Shown piece by piece: positions 35,616 to 46,592 of a DNA stretch of 64,000 nt. Source of the stretch: Fulvimarina endophytica. GTDB taxonomy: Bacteria; Pseudomonadota; Alphaproteobacteria; Rhizobiales; Rhizobiaceae. The stretch covers positions 310,001 through 374,000 of the forward strand of contig NZ_QURL01000004.1 in the NCBI RefSeq assembly GCF_003403015.1, read 5' to 3'. Made by a program: the position numbers and the translations under genes. Numbering within the stretch: position 1 is the first letter of the stretch; the number at the start of each line of letters is the position of its first letter. The notes under the pieces are model-generated. The model made no database searches and had not been told where the DNA came from. It saw nothing but the letters and a program-made list of their open reading frames with translations.

Positions 35616-36893
35616 ATGGCGATCGACGTACTTCTTCTGGGTTCGGGCGGCCGCGAACATGCGCTGGCCTGGAAGCTCGCCCAGTCGCCGGACCTCGGCA
35701 CGCTTCATGCCGCACCGGGCAATCCCGGCATTGCCGAGCACGCCGAGATCGTGCCCCTCGACATGGACGATATCGACGCGGTCGCAGCCTTCTGCCGCGA
35801 CAGGGCGATCGGCCTCGTCGTGATCGGCCCGGAGGCGCCGCTGGTGGCGGGCCTTGCCGACCGGCTGGAAGCGGACGGCGTCCTCGTCTTCGGCCCCTCC
35901 GCCCTCGCCGCAAGGCTCGAGGGCTCGAAGGGCTTCACGAAGGATCTCTGCTCGCTCCACGACATCCCGACCGCGCGCTACAAGCGGTTCAACAATGCCC
36001 CGGACGCGCGATCCTATATCGAGGACCGCGGCTGCCCCATCGTGGTCAAGGCCGACGGTCTTGCCGCCGGCAAGGGCGTCACCATCGCCGAGACGAAGGA
36101 GGATGCGATCGCCGCGATCGACGCCTGTTTCGCAGGCGAATTCGGCGGGGCCGGCGCCGAACTCGTGATCGAGGAATTTCTGGAAGGCGAGGAGGCGAGC
36201 CTCTTCTGCGTCTGCGACGGCAGCCGCGCGCTCCTGTTCGGCACGGCGCAGGACCACAAGCGTGTCTTCGACGGCGATCGCGGCCCGAACACCGGCGGCA
36301 TGGGGGCCTATTCGCCGGCCATCGGCCTGAGCGAAGCGCAGGTGAAACGTGCCATGCGCGAGATCGTCGAGCCGACCATGCGCGGCATGGCCGAGGCGGG
36401 CTCCCCCTTCAAGGGCGTCCTCTATGCCGGGCTCATCCTCACCGAAGACGGGCCGAAGCTCATCGAATACAATGTGCGCTTCGGCGATCCGGAATGCCAA
36501 GTGCTGATGATGCGCCTGAAATCGGACCTCCTGCCGATCCTGATTGCGGCCGCCAAGGGCGATCTTTCGGGCATCGAACCCGAATGGTCGTCCGAGCGGG
36601 CTTTGACGGTGGTGATGGCGTCGAAGGGCTATCCCGGTGCCTACGACAAGGCGACCGAGATCGCCCATCTGCCCGAGGCCGGCGCGAAGGCGCGCATCTT
36701 CCATGCCGGCACGGGACTTCGCGACGGCCGTCTGGTGGCGACCGGCGGACGCGTCCTCAACGTCACGGCGAGTGGCGAGACGGTTCGCGAAGCGGCACGC
36801 ATCGCCTACGACCTCGTGGACCGGGTCGAATGGGAGAACGGCTTCTGGCGCTCCGATATCGGCCATCGCGCCATCATGCGCGAAGACGGCTGA
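35616..36893 (+). CDS. purD: Phosphoribosylamine-glycine ligase
   Basis: A 425-aa ATP-grasp enzyme of purine synthesis, of normal length. The N-terminal motif [16 protein letters not shown] binds phosphoribosylamine. The ATP-grasp loop is [11 protein letters not shown], followed by [12 protein letters not shown] and the metal-binding [10 protein letters not shown]. It joins glycine to phosphoribosylamine with ATP in the cytoplasm. Its start lies 274 nt from the divergent ubiA. Confidence 0.96.
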   Translation: MAIDVLLLGSGGREHALAWKLAQSPDLGTLHAAPGNPGIAEHAEIVPLDMDDIDAVAAFCRDRAIGLVVIGPEAPLVAGLADRLEADGVLVFGPSALAARLEGSKGFTKDLCSLHDIPTARYKRFNNAPDARSYIEDRGCPIVVKADGLAAGKGVTIAETKEDAIAAIDACFAGEFGGAGAELVIEEFLEGEEASLFCVCDGSRALLFGTAQDHKRVFDGDRGPNTGGMGAYSPAIGLSEAQVKRAMREIVEPTMRGMAEAGSPFKGVLYAGLILTEDGPKLIEYNVRFGDPECQVLMMRLKSDLLPILIAAAKGDLSGIEPEWSSERALTVVMASKGYPGAYDKATEIAHLPEAGAKARIFHAGTGLRDGRLVATGGRVLNVTASGETVREAARIAYDLVDRVEWENGFWRSDIGHRAIMREDG

Positions 36894-36917
36894 GTTTCCG
36901 GAAGAGAACGACACGCT

Positions 36918-36962
36918 CGTCCAGTCCCGGCAACGCAGAGGCCGGCGGCGGAAGACTGGACG
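36918..36962 (+). other. Inverted repeat downstream of purD
   Basis: CGTCCAGTC (36918-36926) and GACTGGACG (36954-36962) pair perfectly over 9 bp around a 27-nt GC-rich loop. No T-run follows, so it may be a weak terminator or RNA end-structure for purD. Confidence 0.35.
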
Positions 36963-37157
36963 AACACCGCGCGCGGCGTATGTCTTGGGATGCGAAGAGG
37001 GCGCAACGCCCCTTCCCTTTCGGCTTCGCGTATGGCGCGACGGACAGGATGCAACGAACCGGCCTCACCGACGGTCGGGGCCGGTGACGGGTAATGCGAA
37101 GGACGTGAAGCGGACAAGCGTCCCCCGAGCGCCGAACCGCTGCGGAGACGAACGAGC

Positions 37158-38330
37158 ATGGCCGACGAGGAACAGCAACCGACCCCCTTCGAGCCGACCG
37201 CCTCCTACACCAAACCCTCGCTTCCGACCGATGAATTCCTCAAGCGCGCCCTCTCGAAGATCCGCGCGCTGTTCAGCCGGGATTCCGACGAACCCTACAT
37301 CGCCAACGAGAAGCTGACGCGCGCCGATCACGCGATCCTCGACAAGGTCGCTCCGCGTCCCGCCTACGGCCCGCTCGTCGAGGAGTTGCAGGCAACGCTC
37401 CAGCCATGGATCGAGGAGAGGCAGCCCCGCTCGCATATTATGACGATCGTGCTGCCTCCTTGCGAAGCGGACGGCCTTCTGGAGGAATGGGCCGAGCGGC
37501 ACGGGCACGAGATCCTGTCCGCCCCCGAGCGCCCGTCCCTGATCTCGCTCGTCCACGAGCCGGTCCTGAAGGACCTCTCGGGCGATGGCGTCCTCGTCAT
37601 TCCGAGGCTCGAACACTGGTTCCTGCGCCATCACGACGGGCTCGGGACCCTGCGCCGCCTGCTCGCGGCGATCGATCTCGTCGATCGCCGCGTCGTCGTG
37701 GGCTGCAACAGCTGGGCCTGGGAGTTCGTCTCCAAGGCCGTGGGCGCCAATCTCATCCTGCCCGCACCACAGACCTTCAGGCCCTTCGACGAGAAACGCC
37801 TCCATGCCTGGATCTCGCATCTCACCGCGACGCAGGAGCGCCGCGAGTTCTCGTTCAAGCTCTCCCAGAGCGGCAAGGACGTGATGACGGTCGACGAGGA
37901 CGGCAACCTCGTCAGCGACTTCTTCAAGTCGCTGGCCGGGCGCAGTCTCGGCATTCCCTGGGTCGCCTGGCATCTGTGGCGGCGCTGCCTGCGGGCCGGT
38001 GGCGAAACCGGGGAAGAAGCGTCCGTCGACGAGCGCGGCGCGGACGACGCGCACACCCTCTGGGTGGCGATGCTCGAAGATTTCCTCTTGCCCGGCAGCG
38101 GCGATCCGGCGGTTCTCCTCTCGCTCCATGCCCTGCTTCTGCATGGCGGGCTCACGATCTCGGAACTGCGGCTGGTGCTGCCGACCGTTGGCGAGAGCAA
38201 TGTCCTGTCCGCCCTCATGACCGCCGGGCTCGTCTATCGCGACGGGTCCCTCCTCAAATGCGAGCCAGCCGCCTATCCCTCCATCCGGGAAGGATTGTCC
38301 TCGGCCGGCTTCTCGATGGATAGTCTCTGA
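37158..38330 (+). CDS. Pseudo-NTPase-like protein with C-terminal winged helix, coupled to MscS
   Basis: A 390-aa protein not assigned to a named family. The layout resembles an AAA/STAND NTPase. A strand-loop-helix at 94-115 sits where a P-loop would be but reads LPPCEADGLLEEW, without GxxxxGK. The segment GVLVIPRLEHWFL (144-156) resembles Walker B with the acidic residue replaced by Pro. VVVGCNSWAWEF (179-190) looks like sensor 1, and SLGIPWVAWHLWRRCL (263-278) like the STAND GxP region. Residues 320-380 form a probable winged helix. No signal peptide or membrane segment is seen. The start codon of an MscS channel lies 1 nt after the stop, so the two are tightly coupled. It could be a regulator or scaffold of the channel (inference). 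Confidence 0.7.
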   Translation: MADEEQQPTPFEPTASYTKPSLPTDEFLKRALSKIRALFSRDSDEPYIANEKLTRADHAILDKVAPRPAYGPLVEELQATLQPWIEERQPRSHIMTIVLPPCEADGLLEEWAERHGHEILSAPERPSLISLVHEPVLKDLSGDGVLVIPRLEHWFLRHHDGLGTLRRLLAAIDLVDRRVVVGCNSWAWEFVSKAVGANLILPAPQTFRPFDEKRLHAWISHLTATQERREFSFKLSQSGKDVMTVDEDGNLVSDFFKSLAGRSLGIPWVAWHLWRRCLRAGGETGEEASVDERGADDAHTLWVAMLEDFLLPGSGDPAVLLSLHALLLHGGLTISELRLVLPTVGESNVLSALMTAGLVYRDGSLLKCEPAAYPSIREGLSSAGFSMDSL

Positions 38331-38331
38331 C

Positions 38332-39168
38332 ATGGACGGATCGGACAGCGTACCGCAGAACACGGCCAAGCTGCTCAACGACATGAGCGATATCCGGTTC
38401 TGGGAGATCGGCCTGATCGTCCTTGCGACCTGGCTCGTGATCGTCCTTGCCCGGCGCATCCTTCCCTTCCTGGCCGACCGGGGACCGAGCCAGTTTCGTC
38501 TCTACTTCCTCGGCGCGGTCCCGATCATCCGCCTCGTCGCCCTCGTCGCGGCGATCCTTTGGATCGTCCCCATCGTCTTCGACATCACCTTCCAGAACTT
38601 CCTCGTCATCGCGGGCGCGGCGAGCGTGGCGGTGGGCTTTGCCTTCAAGGATTACGTGTCGAGCCTGATCGCGGGGATCGTCGCGATCTTCGAGCGTCCC
38701 TACCGGCCGGGCGACTGGGTGAAGATCGGCGACGACTATGGCGAGGTGAAGAGCGTCGGCTTGAGGGCGGTCAGCATGCAGACGCCGGACGACAACGTGA
38801 TCACCATCCCCCATTCGCGCATATGGACGGACAACATCACCAATTCGAACGACGGCGCGCACACGCTGCAGTGCGTTGCGGATTTCTATCTCGCCCCGCG
38901 CCATGACGCCGCCCGCATCCGCTCCGTGCTGCAGGACGTGGCGCTGACCAGCGCCTATCTCGATTATTCCAAGCCGGTGATGATCGTCCTCAGCGAGACG
39001 CCGTTCGGCACGCATTACAAGCTGAGGGCCTATCCGTTCGACCAGCGCGACCAGTTCAGCTTCATCAGCGACATGACCGTGCGCGGAAAACTCGCCCTCG
39101 CAGCGGCCGGTGGTACCGAGATCACCGCCGCAGCCGTCGCGAGCCCCTCCGGTGCGTCATCGGGCTGA
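38332..39168 (+). CDS. MscS-family mechanosensitive ion channel
   Basis: A 278-aa small-conductance channel. Transmembrane helices lie at about 22-42, 58-78 and 85-115. The pore helix has the MscS pattern VIAGAASVAVGFAFKDYVSS, followed by the beta domain FERPYRPGDWVKIGDDYGEVK and ITIPHSRIWTDNITN. It opens under membrane tension to release solutes on osmotic downshock. It is co-translated with the pseudo-NTPase gene 1 nt upstream and converges on guaA (11-nt gap). Confidence 0.9.
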   Translation: MDGSDSVPQNTAKLLNDMSDIRFWEIGLIVLATWLVIVLARRILPFLADRGPSQFRLYFLGAVPIIRLVALVAAILWIVPIVFDITFQNFLVIAGAASVAVGFAFKDYVSSLIAGIVAIFERPYRPGDWVKIGDDYGEVKSVGLRAVSMQTPDDNVITIPHSRIWTDNITNSNDGAHTLQCVADFYLAPRHDAARIRSVLQDVALTSAYLDYSKPVMIVLSETPFGTHYKLRAYPFDQRDQFSFISDMTVRGKLALAAAGGTEITAAAVASPSGASSG

Positions 39169-39179
39169 GATGGCGGTGC

Positions 39180-40736
39180 TCATTCCCACTCGATGGTGCC
39201 GGGGGGCTTGGAGGTCACGTCGTAGACCACGCGGTTGATGCCCTTGACCTCGTTGATGATCCGCGTCGCGGCCTGGCCGAGGAACTCCATGTCGAAATGG
39301 TAGAAGTCGGCAGTCATGCCGTCGACCGAGGTGACGGCGCGAAGCGCGCAGACGAATTCGTAGGTGCGCCCGTCGCCCATGACGCCGACGGTCTGCACGG
39401 GCAGAAGCACGGCGAATGCCTGCCAGATGGCGTCGTAGAGGCCGGCCTTGCGGATCTCGTCGAGATAGATCGCATCGGCCTCGCGCAGGATGCGGAGCTT
39501 GTCGCGGGTCACGCCGCCCGGGCAGCGGATGGCAAGGCCCGGCCCCGGGAAGGGCTGGCGGCCGACGAAGTGAGCCGGCAGGCCGAGTTCCTTGCCGAGC
39601 ACGCGGACCTCGTCCTTGAAGAGCTCGCGCAGGGGCTCGACCAGCTGCATGTTCATGCGCTCGGGAAGGCCGCCCACATTGTGGTGCGACTTGATCGTGA
39701 CCGAGGGGCCGCCGGTAAAGGAGACGCTCTCGATGACGTCCGGATAGAGGGTGCCTTGCGCGAGGAAATCGGCGCCGCCCAGCTTCTTGGCCTCGGCCTC
39801 GAAGGTCTCGATGAAGAGGCGGCCGATCGTCTTGCGCTTCACCTCCGGGTCCATCTCGCCCTCGAGGGCGTCGATGAAGGTGTCCTCGGCCTGAACATGG
39901 ACGAGCGGGATGTTGTAGTGGTCGCGGAACATCGTCACGACCTCCTCCGCCTCGTTCATGCGCAACAGGCCATGATCGACGAAGATGCAGGTGAGCTGGT
40001 CGCCGATCGCCTCGTGGATGAGGACGGCCGCGACGGAGGAATCGACGCCGCCGGACAGGCCGCAGATCACCTTGCCGTCGCCGACCTTTTCGCGGATCTC
40101 GGCGATCGCCTTCTCGCGGAAGGCCGCCATGGTCCACTCGTTCTTGAGGCCGGCGATCTTGTGGACGAAGTTGGAAAGGAGTTTCGCGCCGTCAGGCGTA
40201 TGCACCACTTCCGGGTGGAACTGGACCCCGTAGATCCGGCGCTCCTCGTCGGCGATCGCCGCATAGGGGGCACCGGGCGATGCGGCGATGATCTCGAAGC
40301 CTTCGGGCAGCGCGGTGACCCGGTCGCCATGGCTCATCCAGACCTGATGGCGGGTTCCCTCGGCCCAGATCCCCTCGAAGAGCGGGGACGCCTTCTGGAC
40401 CTCGAGGAAGGCGCGTCCGAATTCGCGCGTCAATCCGCCCTCGATGCGCCCGCCCAGCTGCTGGCAGAGCGCCTGCTGGCCGTAGCAGATGCCGAAGATC
40501 GGCAGACCCGATTCGAGAATCACGCGCGGAATGTCCGGCGCGTTCTCGTCGGTGACCGAGGCGGGCGATCCCGACAGGATCACGGCCTTGGGTTTCAGCC
40601 GTGCGAAACCGTCCTCGGCCAGCTGGAAGGGGACGATTTCCGAATAGACCCCCGCTTCGCGCACGCGGCGCGCGATCAGCTGTGTGACCTGGGAGCCAAA
40701 ATCGACGATGAGGATGGTATCGGGAAGCGCGATCAT
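39180..40736 (-). CDS. guaA: GMP synthase (glutamine-hydrolysing)
   Basis: A 518-aa bifunctional enzyme of purine synthesis. The class I glutamine amidotransferase domain has catalytic Cys in GICYGQQAL and His/Glu in QFHPEV. The ATP-pyrophosphatase domain has the PP-loop GLSGGVDSS, and the C-terminal dimerisation domain ends in PPGTIEWE. It converts XMP to GMP. ATG 40736 gives the usual N-terminus; the upstream in-frame ATG adds eight unconserved residues. The length is normal. Confidence 0.96.
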   Translation of the reverse strand: MIALPDTILIVDFGSQVTQLIARRVREAGVYSEIVPFQLAEDGFARLKPKAVILSGSPASVTDENAPDIPRVILESGLPIFGICYGQQALCQQLGGRIEGGLTREFGRAFLEVQKASPLFEGIWAEGTRHQVWMSHGDRVTALPEGFEIIAASPGAPYAAIADEERRIYGVQFHPEVVHTPDGAKLLSNFVHKIAGLKNEWTMAAFREKAIAEIREKVGDGKVICGLSGGVDSSVAAVLIHEAIGDQLTCIFVDHGLLRMNEAEEVVTMFRDHYNIPLVHVQAEDTFIDALEGEMDPEVKRKTIGRLFIETFEAEAKKLGGADFLAQGTLYPDVIESVSFTGGPSVTIKSHHNVGGLPERMNMQLVEPLRELFKDEVRVLGKELGLPAHFVGRQPFPGPGLAIRCPGGVTRDKLRILREADAIYLDEIRKAGLYDAIWQAFAVLLPVQTVGVMGDGRTYEFVCALRAVTSVDGMTADFYHFDMEFLGQAATRIINEVKGINRVVYDVTSKPPGTIEWE

Positions 40737-40840
40737 GGTTCGATGCCATAGTGTTTCCACGAATACTGTGCAACACGGCGATGACCCGGCGGGCCGTGCC
40801 TGCGGTGGAAAATATCTTCTCTTCTACGAGGACACGACCC

Positions 40841-41494
40841 TTGTCGCCGCGCATCACCGCCAGCCTCGCGCTGTCTGCTCTCCTGCCGATCATGCTGACC
40901 GCCTGCGAGACCAGCGGCTCCGGCGATGCCCTGGCCGAGGCCGCCAACACCATCCAGCCCGCCGTGCCGCCCGAGCAGTTCCAGTATGTCTCGGCCAGCC
41001 AGACCCAGTACAATCCCTTCACCGTCGACATGACGCGGCCGACGGCCAGCGGAGGCGGGCCGGCGAAATCCTTCGTTCGCGTCTCCTCCCCCGGCATCTC
41101 GATCGGCAGCCCGAAGCACGAGGCCGTGGCGCGCGCTGTCGTCGTGGAAGCGGCCAGCGAAAGGCTGTGCCAGCCGGGCACCGTGCCCCAATTCCAGAAA
41201 CAGTACGGCCACGACGTCTATCTCAACGAGCGCGTCCAGAAATGGGGCGCGATCGTCTATTGCGACACGGCTCCCGCTTTCCCGCCCGCTTACGGCGGAG
41301 CGATGGCGGGTGGCGGGGCGATGGCCAGCGCTTCCGGCTCTGGCCAGATGCAGGGCGGCTATGGCGGCGGCTCGCAGAATCTCGCGCCGCTTCCGCCCGC
41401 CTCCACGGGCCCCGTCCGCGACACGATGATGCCGATCTCCAACACGAACGGCCCGCTGCCGCTCTCGATGATGTCGGCCGACAACTACCAGTAA
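40841..41494 (+). CDS. Putative secreted lipoprotein, unknown function
   Basis: A 217-aa protein if TTG 40841 is the start, with GAGG at 40827-40830. It then begins with a short basic n-region and a hydrophobic stretch ending in the lipobox LTAC. Longer in-frame starts (ATG 40751, 40781) would put an unusual 30-40-residue leader before the signal peptide. The mature part has a compact domain with three Cys (including RLCQPG and IVYCDT) and a Gly/Ala/Met-rich low-complexity tail. No homology was recognised. It stands alone, divergent from guaA. Confidence 0.6.
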   Translation: MSPRITASLALSALLPIMLTACETSGSGDALAEAANTIQPAVPPEQFQYVSASQTQYNPFTVDMTRPTASGGGPAKSFVRVSSPGISIGSPKHEAVARAVVVEAASERLCQPGTVPQFQKQYGHDVYLNERVQKWGAIVYCDTAPAFPPAYGGAMAGGGAMASASGSGQMQGGYGGGSQNLAPLPPASTGPVRDTMMPISNTNGPLPLSMMSADNYQ

Positions 41495-41676
41495 CCGTTT
41501 CACAGCATTAGGCCGAAAGGCGGCCCCGGTTTTCGGACCGCCCGATGCGTCGGCAGGAAACCGCAGCCTCGAACCCGTTTCCTAGATCAAGTTCGCGGCT
41601 GCGGGACAGGCCTGCCTGCCCATGGATGGCCGTGTCGGTCGGGTCGTGCGAGCGGGAACCAGACCTCGCCGGCCCC

Positions 41677-42324
41677 TCAGGACAGGAAACCGCCGCGTGC
41701 GATCACGTCCTCGAGGCGGTCGACCGCCGCTGCCAGCTTTTCGTCGATGACGTGGAGAAGCACCGTCCAGTCGTCGAAATGGTGAAGGTCGCTCGCCCCG
41801 TCGGAAATGCCGCGAAGGCCGATCAGGGGCACGTCGTAGCGCTGGCAGACCCTGAGGATCGCGAAGGTCTCCATCTCCACCATCTCCGCGTCGATCCCAT
41901 CATAGGCCGCGCCCGAGACGATGTTGCCGCCGGTCGACATGCGCGCGGTCGCGATTCCCGGGATCGGCGTCGGCAGCGCGGTGTGGACCGGATGGTCGAG
42001 AAACGGCGTCACGCCCTTGGCAAAACCCAGCGGCGAGGCATCGATGTCGCGCCAGGCGATCGAGGAGGCCTGATAGACTTCGCCCTGTTCGAGCAGTCGC
42101 GAGCCGGCCGAGCCGAGCGAGACGACGAGATCGGGAAGACGGCCCGCCGCATGGAGCCTCTCCATGGCGATGGCGGTGGAGACGCCCGCTTCGATGGGGC
42201 CGACGCCGGTCATCAGCGGCGTGATGCGCTTCTTCAGGTGTTCGCCATATTCTTGGTCGGCCGCCATCAGGAACAGCACGGCCCGCCCGGCGAGATCGTT
42301 GATCGGCACGTCTTTGCTTGTCAT
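41677..42324 (-). CDS. mtnN: 5'-methylthioadenosine/S-adenosylhomocysteine nucleosidase family protein
   Basis: A 215-aa purine-nucleoside phosphorylase/hydrolase fold. Matching features are TPLMTGVGPIEAGVSTAIAM near the N-terminus, VVSLGSAGS, the ribose-contact region EMVEMETFAIL, and the catalytic Asp in LRGISDGAS. These enzymes hydrolyse methylthioadenosine and S-adenosylhomocysteine. The start codon overlaps the tspO stop (ATGA), making it the third gene of rsmB-tspO-mtnN. Confidence 0.85.
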   Translation of the reverse strand: MTSKDVPINDLAGRAVLFLMAADQEYGEHLKKRITPLMTGVGPIEAGVSTAIAMERLHAAGRLPDLVVSLGSAGSRLLEQGEVYQASSIAWRDIDASPLGFAKGVTPFLDHPVHTALPTPIPGIATARMSTGGNIVSGAAYDGIDAEMVEMETFAILRVCQRYDVPLIGLRGISDGASDLHHFDDWTVLLHVIDEKLAAAVDRLEDVIARGGFLS

Positions 42325-42770
42325 GAATTCATCCACCAGAGGGTCCCGTTGAGGAGCGTCGCGAACAGGGTCCAGGCCGCATAGGGAATGAAGAGGATCG
42401 CCGAAAGCCGGTCCGCCCGCCAGGCCTTCGCGATGAAGAGAAGAATGGCCGCATCGAGCGCGAGAACCACGCTGAGCGCGACCAGCAAGGCCTGAGCCGT
42501 GAAGAAGACCGGCGACCAGAGGAAGTTGAGGAGGAGCTGCGTCCACCACAGGGCCGAAAGCCGGCTCTCCCCCAAGCGCCAGACCCGCCAGCCGACGAAG
42601 CCGATCGCGATGTAGAGGATGGTCCAGACCGGCCCGAACACCCAGTTCGGCGGATTGAACGCAGGCTTTTGAAGCGCGGCATACCAGTCGCCGGGGGCCG
42701 TCAGCGTCCCGATCAGGATGCCGCCGCCGAGGCTGAGCAGGATGAAGAGGGGCAGCGCGGCCTTGCGCAT
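42321..42770 (-). CDS. tspO: TspO/MBR-family tryptophan-rich membrane protein
   Basis: A 149-aa protein with five transmembrane helices and the family signature: WYAALQKPAFNPPNWVFGPVWTILY at 29-53, then a Trp-rich core (ALWWTQLLLNFLWSPVFF). TspO proteins bind tetrapyrroles and affect porphyrin or stress regulation in alphaproteobacteria. The start overlaps the rsmB stop by 1 nt and the end overlaps mtnN by 4 nt. Confidence 0.93.
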   Translation of the reverse strand: MRKAALPLFILLSLGGGILIGTLTAPGDWYAALQKPAFNPPNWVFGPVWTILYIAIGFVGWRVWRLGESRLSALWWTQLLLNFLWSPVFFTAQALLVALSVVLALDAAILLFIAKAWRADRLSAILFIPYAAWTLFATLLNGTLWWMNS

Positions 42771-44071
42771 CAGCCGGCCCTTCGCAGCGTCGAGACGAAG
42801 AACCCGTCGGTTCCCGAGGTGAGCGGCGTCAGCATCAGCGCCGTGCCGCCGGCGACCGGCACATGAAAGGCGCGGGTCCCCTCGCCTTGCCGCACGAGGG
42901 TCTCGAAGGACGCTGCGAGGTTCTCCACCCCAAAGCCGGCCCGGCGCGGCAGGAAGGCCTCGATGCGCTCCCGGTTCTCCTCGCCGAGGATCGAGCAGGT
43001 GACGTAGACGAGCCGTCCGCCCGGCTTCACGTAGCGCGCCGCCTCGTCGAGGACCGCGTCCTGCTCGGCGAGGCGCTTTTCCAGCGCGCCCTCCGAAAGC
43101 CGCCATTTGGCATCGGGACGCCGCCGCCAGGTGCCCGTGCCCGTGCACGGCGCATCGACCAGCACCACGTCCATCGCGCCTTCGAGGCCGGCGAGATCGT
43201 CGCGGGGATCGTGAACCTGGACATTGCGGCAGCCGGCGCGCTTCAGCCGGTCGTAGATCGGGGCGAGGCGCTGGCGATCGCTGTCATGGGCATGGATCTG
43301 GCCGCTGTTCTCCATCGCCGCCGAGAGCGCGAGTGTCTTGCCGCCGGCCCCCGCGCAATAGTCGAGAACCTGCATGCCGGGCGCGGTCGAGGCGAGGAGA
43401 GCTGCAAGCTGCGAGCCCTCGTCCTGCACCTCGAACCAGCCCTTCTGGAAGCCGGCCTCGATCTGGACGTTGGGATGACGGCCATCGGCCTCGATGGGCG
43501 CGATACGGATGCCGACCGGCGAGAGTTCGCATGCGGTGGCGTCGAAGGGTTTCAGCGCCTCGAGAACCTTCTCGCGGTCGGATTTCAGCGTGTTGACCCG
43601 CAGATCGAGCGGCGGGCGGTCCGACAGCGCGGCTGCTTCCGCAACCCAGTTCTCACCGAGAACCGCCTCGAATTTCGGGGCGAGCCAATCGGGGATATCG
43701 GCGCCGACGGCACCGGGTGCGTCCGATACATCCTTATGAAGAAACGCGGCCATCCGCGCGGCGTCGGGAAGCTCGGGGGCGAATTTATCGCCTTCGAGCG
43801 CATCGGCCAGCGCCTGCGGATCGAGCCCCATGGCCTCGATCGCTGCGGCGGCGACGATCGCGTTCAGTTCGTCGCTCTCCATCCGGTGGGCATAGGAGCG
43901 TTTGCGGCGCAGCGCATCGTAGACGAGATTGCCGATCGCCGAACGGTCTTTCGATCCTGCGAAACGATGGGACGTGCCCCAGTCCTTCAGGGCCTGCGCG
44001 ACCGGGCGATGGCGCGTCTCGATGTCGGACAGGATCTCGATGGCTGCGGACAGCCGGCCGCCAAGGCGCAT
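42770..44071 (-). CDS. rsmB: RsmB-family 16S rRNA (cytosine-C5) methyltransferase
   Basis: A 433-aa NOL1/NOP2/Sun-type methyltransferase. The N-terminal NusB-like helical region is about 1-150. The SAM site is LDYCAGAGGKTLAL. One catalytic cysteine is in DAPCTGTGTW (motif IV) and the second in VTCSI (motif VI). It methylates cytosine in 16S rRNA. The target position (967 in E. coli) is inferred from family similarity. It is the first gene of a coupled trio with tspO and mtnN. Confidence 0.88.
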   Translation of the reverse strand: MRLGGRLSAAIEILSDIETRHRPVAQALKDWGTSHRFAGSKDRSAIGNLVYDALRRKRSYAHRMESDELNAIVAAAAIEAMGLDPQALADALEGDKFAPELPDAARMAAFLHKDVSDAPGAVGADIPDWLAPKFEAVLGENWVAEAAALSDRPPLDLRVNTLKSDREKVLEALKPFDATACELSPVGIRIAPIEADGRHPNVQIEAGFQKGWFEVQDEGSQLAALLASTAPGMQVLDYCAGAGGKTLALSAAMENSGQIHAHDSDRQRLAPIYDRLKRAGCRNVQVHDPRDDLAGLEGAMDVVLVDAPCTGTGTWRRRPDAKWRLSEGALEKRLAEQDAVLDEAARYVKPGGRLVYVTCSILGEENRERIEAFLPRRAGFGVENLAASFETLVRQGEGTRAFHVPVAGGTALMLTPLTSGTDGFFVSTLRRAG

Positions 44072-44209
44072 GATAAGCTCGCTTCGTCATTGGATGGGCG
44101 CGCAAGGCCGCTTGTCGGCGCGCGCCGATGGCAAGGGCGTGCCGCGTCGGCACGGCAAGGTCAAGTCCTGCCGCGGGGGTCTCGTCGGCCGACGCCTTCA
44201 AACATGAAA

Positions 44210-44241
44210 GAGCCGCCCGACCCCTTCGGACCGAACGGCTC
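44210..44241 (-). terminator. Possible terminator downstream of the aspartate aminotransferase gene
   Basis: GAGCCG (44210-44215) pairs with CGGCTC (44236-44241) around a GC-rich loop. On the minus strand CTTTC follows, so it may end the aatA transcript. The short stem makes it tentative. Confidence 0.4.
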
Positions 44242-44281
44242 CTCTTCTTTCGACGCAAGGAAGCAGCGCCTGCGGGTCAGA

Positions 44282-46226
<1,945 letters not shown>

Positions 46227-46255
46227 GCCGGGCCGAGCAACGGCTCCGGCCCGGC
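46227..46255 (+). other. Stable hairpin in the leader of the small gene
   Basis: GCCGGGCCG (46227-46235) pairs with CGGCCCGGC (46247-46255). An inner GAGC/GCTC can extend the stem with one bulge. It ends about 10 nt before the Shine-Dalgarno (GGGGAGAGAG) of the gene at 46280, so it could influence translation or protect the RNA 5' end. No T-run follows, so a terminator is unlikely. Confidence 0.45.
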
Positions 46256-46279
46256 GCCACAACGGGGAGAGAGAAACGG

Positions 46280-46489
46280 ATGAGTTATCCTTTGCGAGAT
46301 CGTATACGGACCGAAATCGAAAATCGGCGCTCGCGCGAGGCGATCGTGGACGTCCGACAGCTCGCCTCCCACATGGCGCAGGAAATCGACGGCCGCAGTT
46401 CCACGGCCGAAATCATGCTCCAGCGCCTGATCATCGACGAATGCTCGCGCGCCGGCATCAATATGCGCGTCGGGGGCTCCCAGAACTGA
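46280..46489 (+). CDS. Small conserved-looking protein of unknown function
   Basis: A 69-aa mainly helical, charged protein. It is credible because a strong Shine-Dalgarno (GGGGAGAGAG, about 46263-46272) precedes the ATG, codon use is GC3-rich, and an 18-bp terminator follows 37 nt after the stop. The N-terminal half is basic (RDRIRTEIENRRSRE). The middle (IVDVRQLASHMAQEIDG) suggests a helical bundle. No cysteine pair, signal peptide or membrane segment is present. It is monocistronic. Confidence 0.65.
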   Translation: MSYPLRDRIRTEIENRRSREAIVDVRQLASHMAQEIDGRSSTAEIMLQRLIIDECSRAGINMRVGGSQN

Positions 46490-46525
46490 TCCTCGCGGCC
46501 CGCTTGCGGCACCGAAACGGAAGAT

Positions 46526-46569
46526 ACGAAGAAGGGCGCGGCGTGCCGATACGCCGCGCCCTTCTTCGT
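46526..46569 (+). terminator. Strong bidirectional terminator
   Basis: A perfect 18-bp stem: CGAAGAAGGGCGCGGCGT (46527-46544) pairs with 46551-46568 around a 6-nt loop. An additional A-T pair closes the base (46526/46569). It lies between the small plus-strand gene and the convergent mscS gene and could serve both. Confidence 0.85.
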
Positions 46570-46592
46570 GTTTCAAACAGCCGATGGCACTC

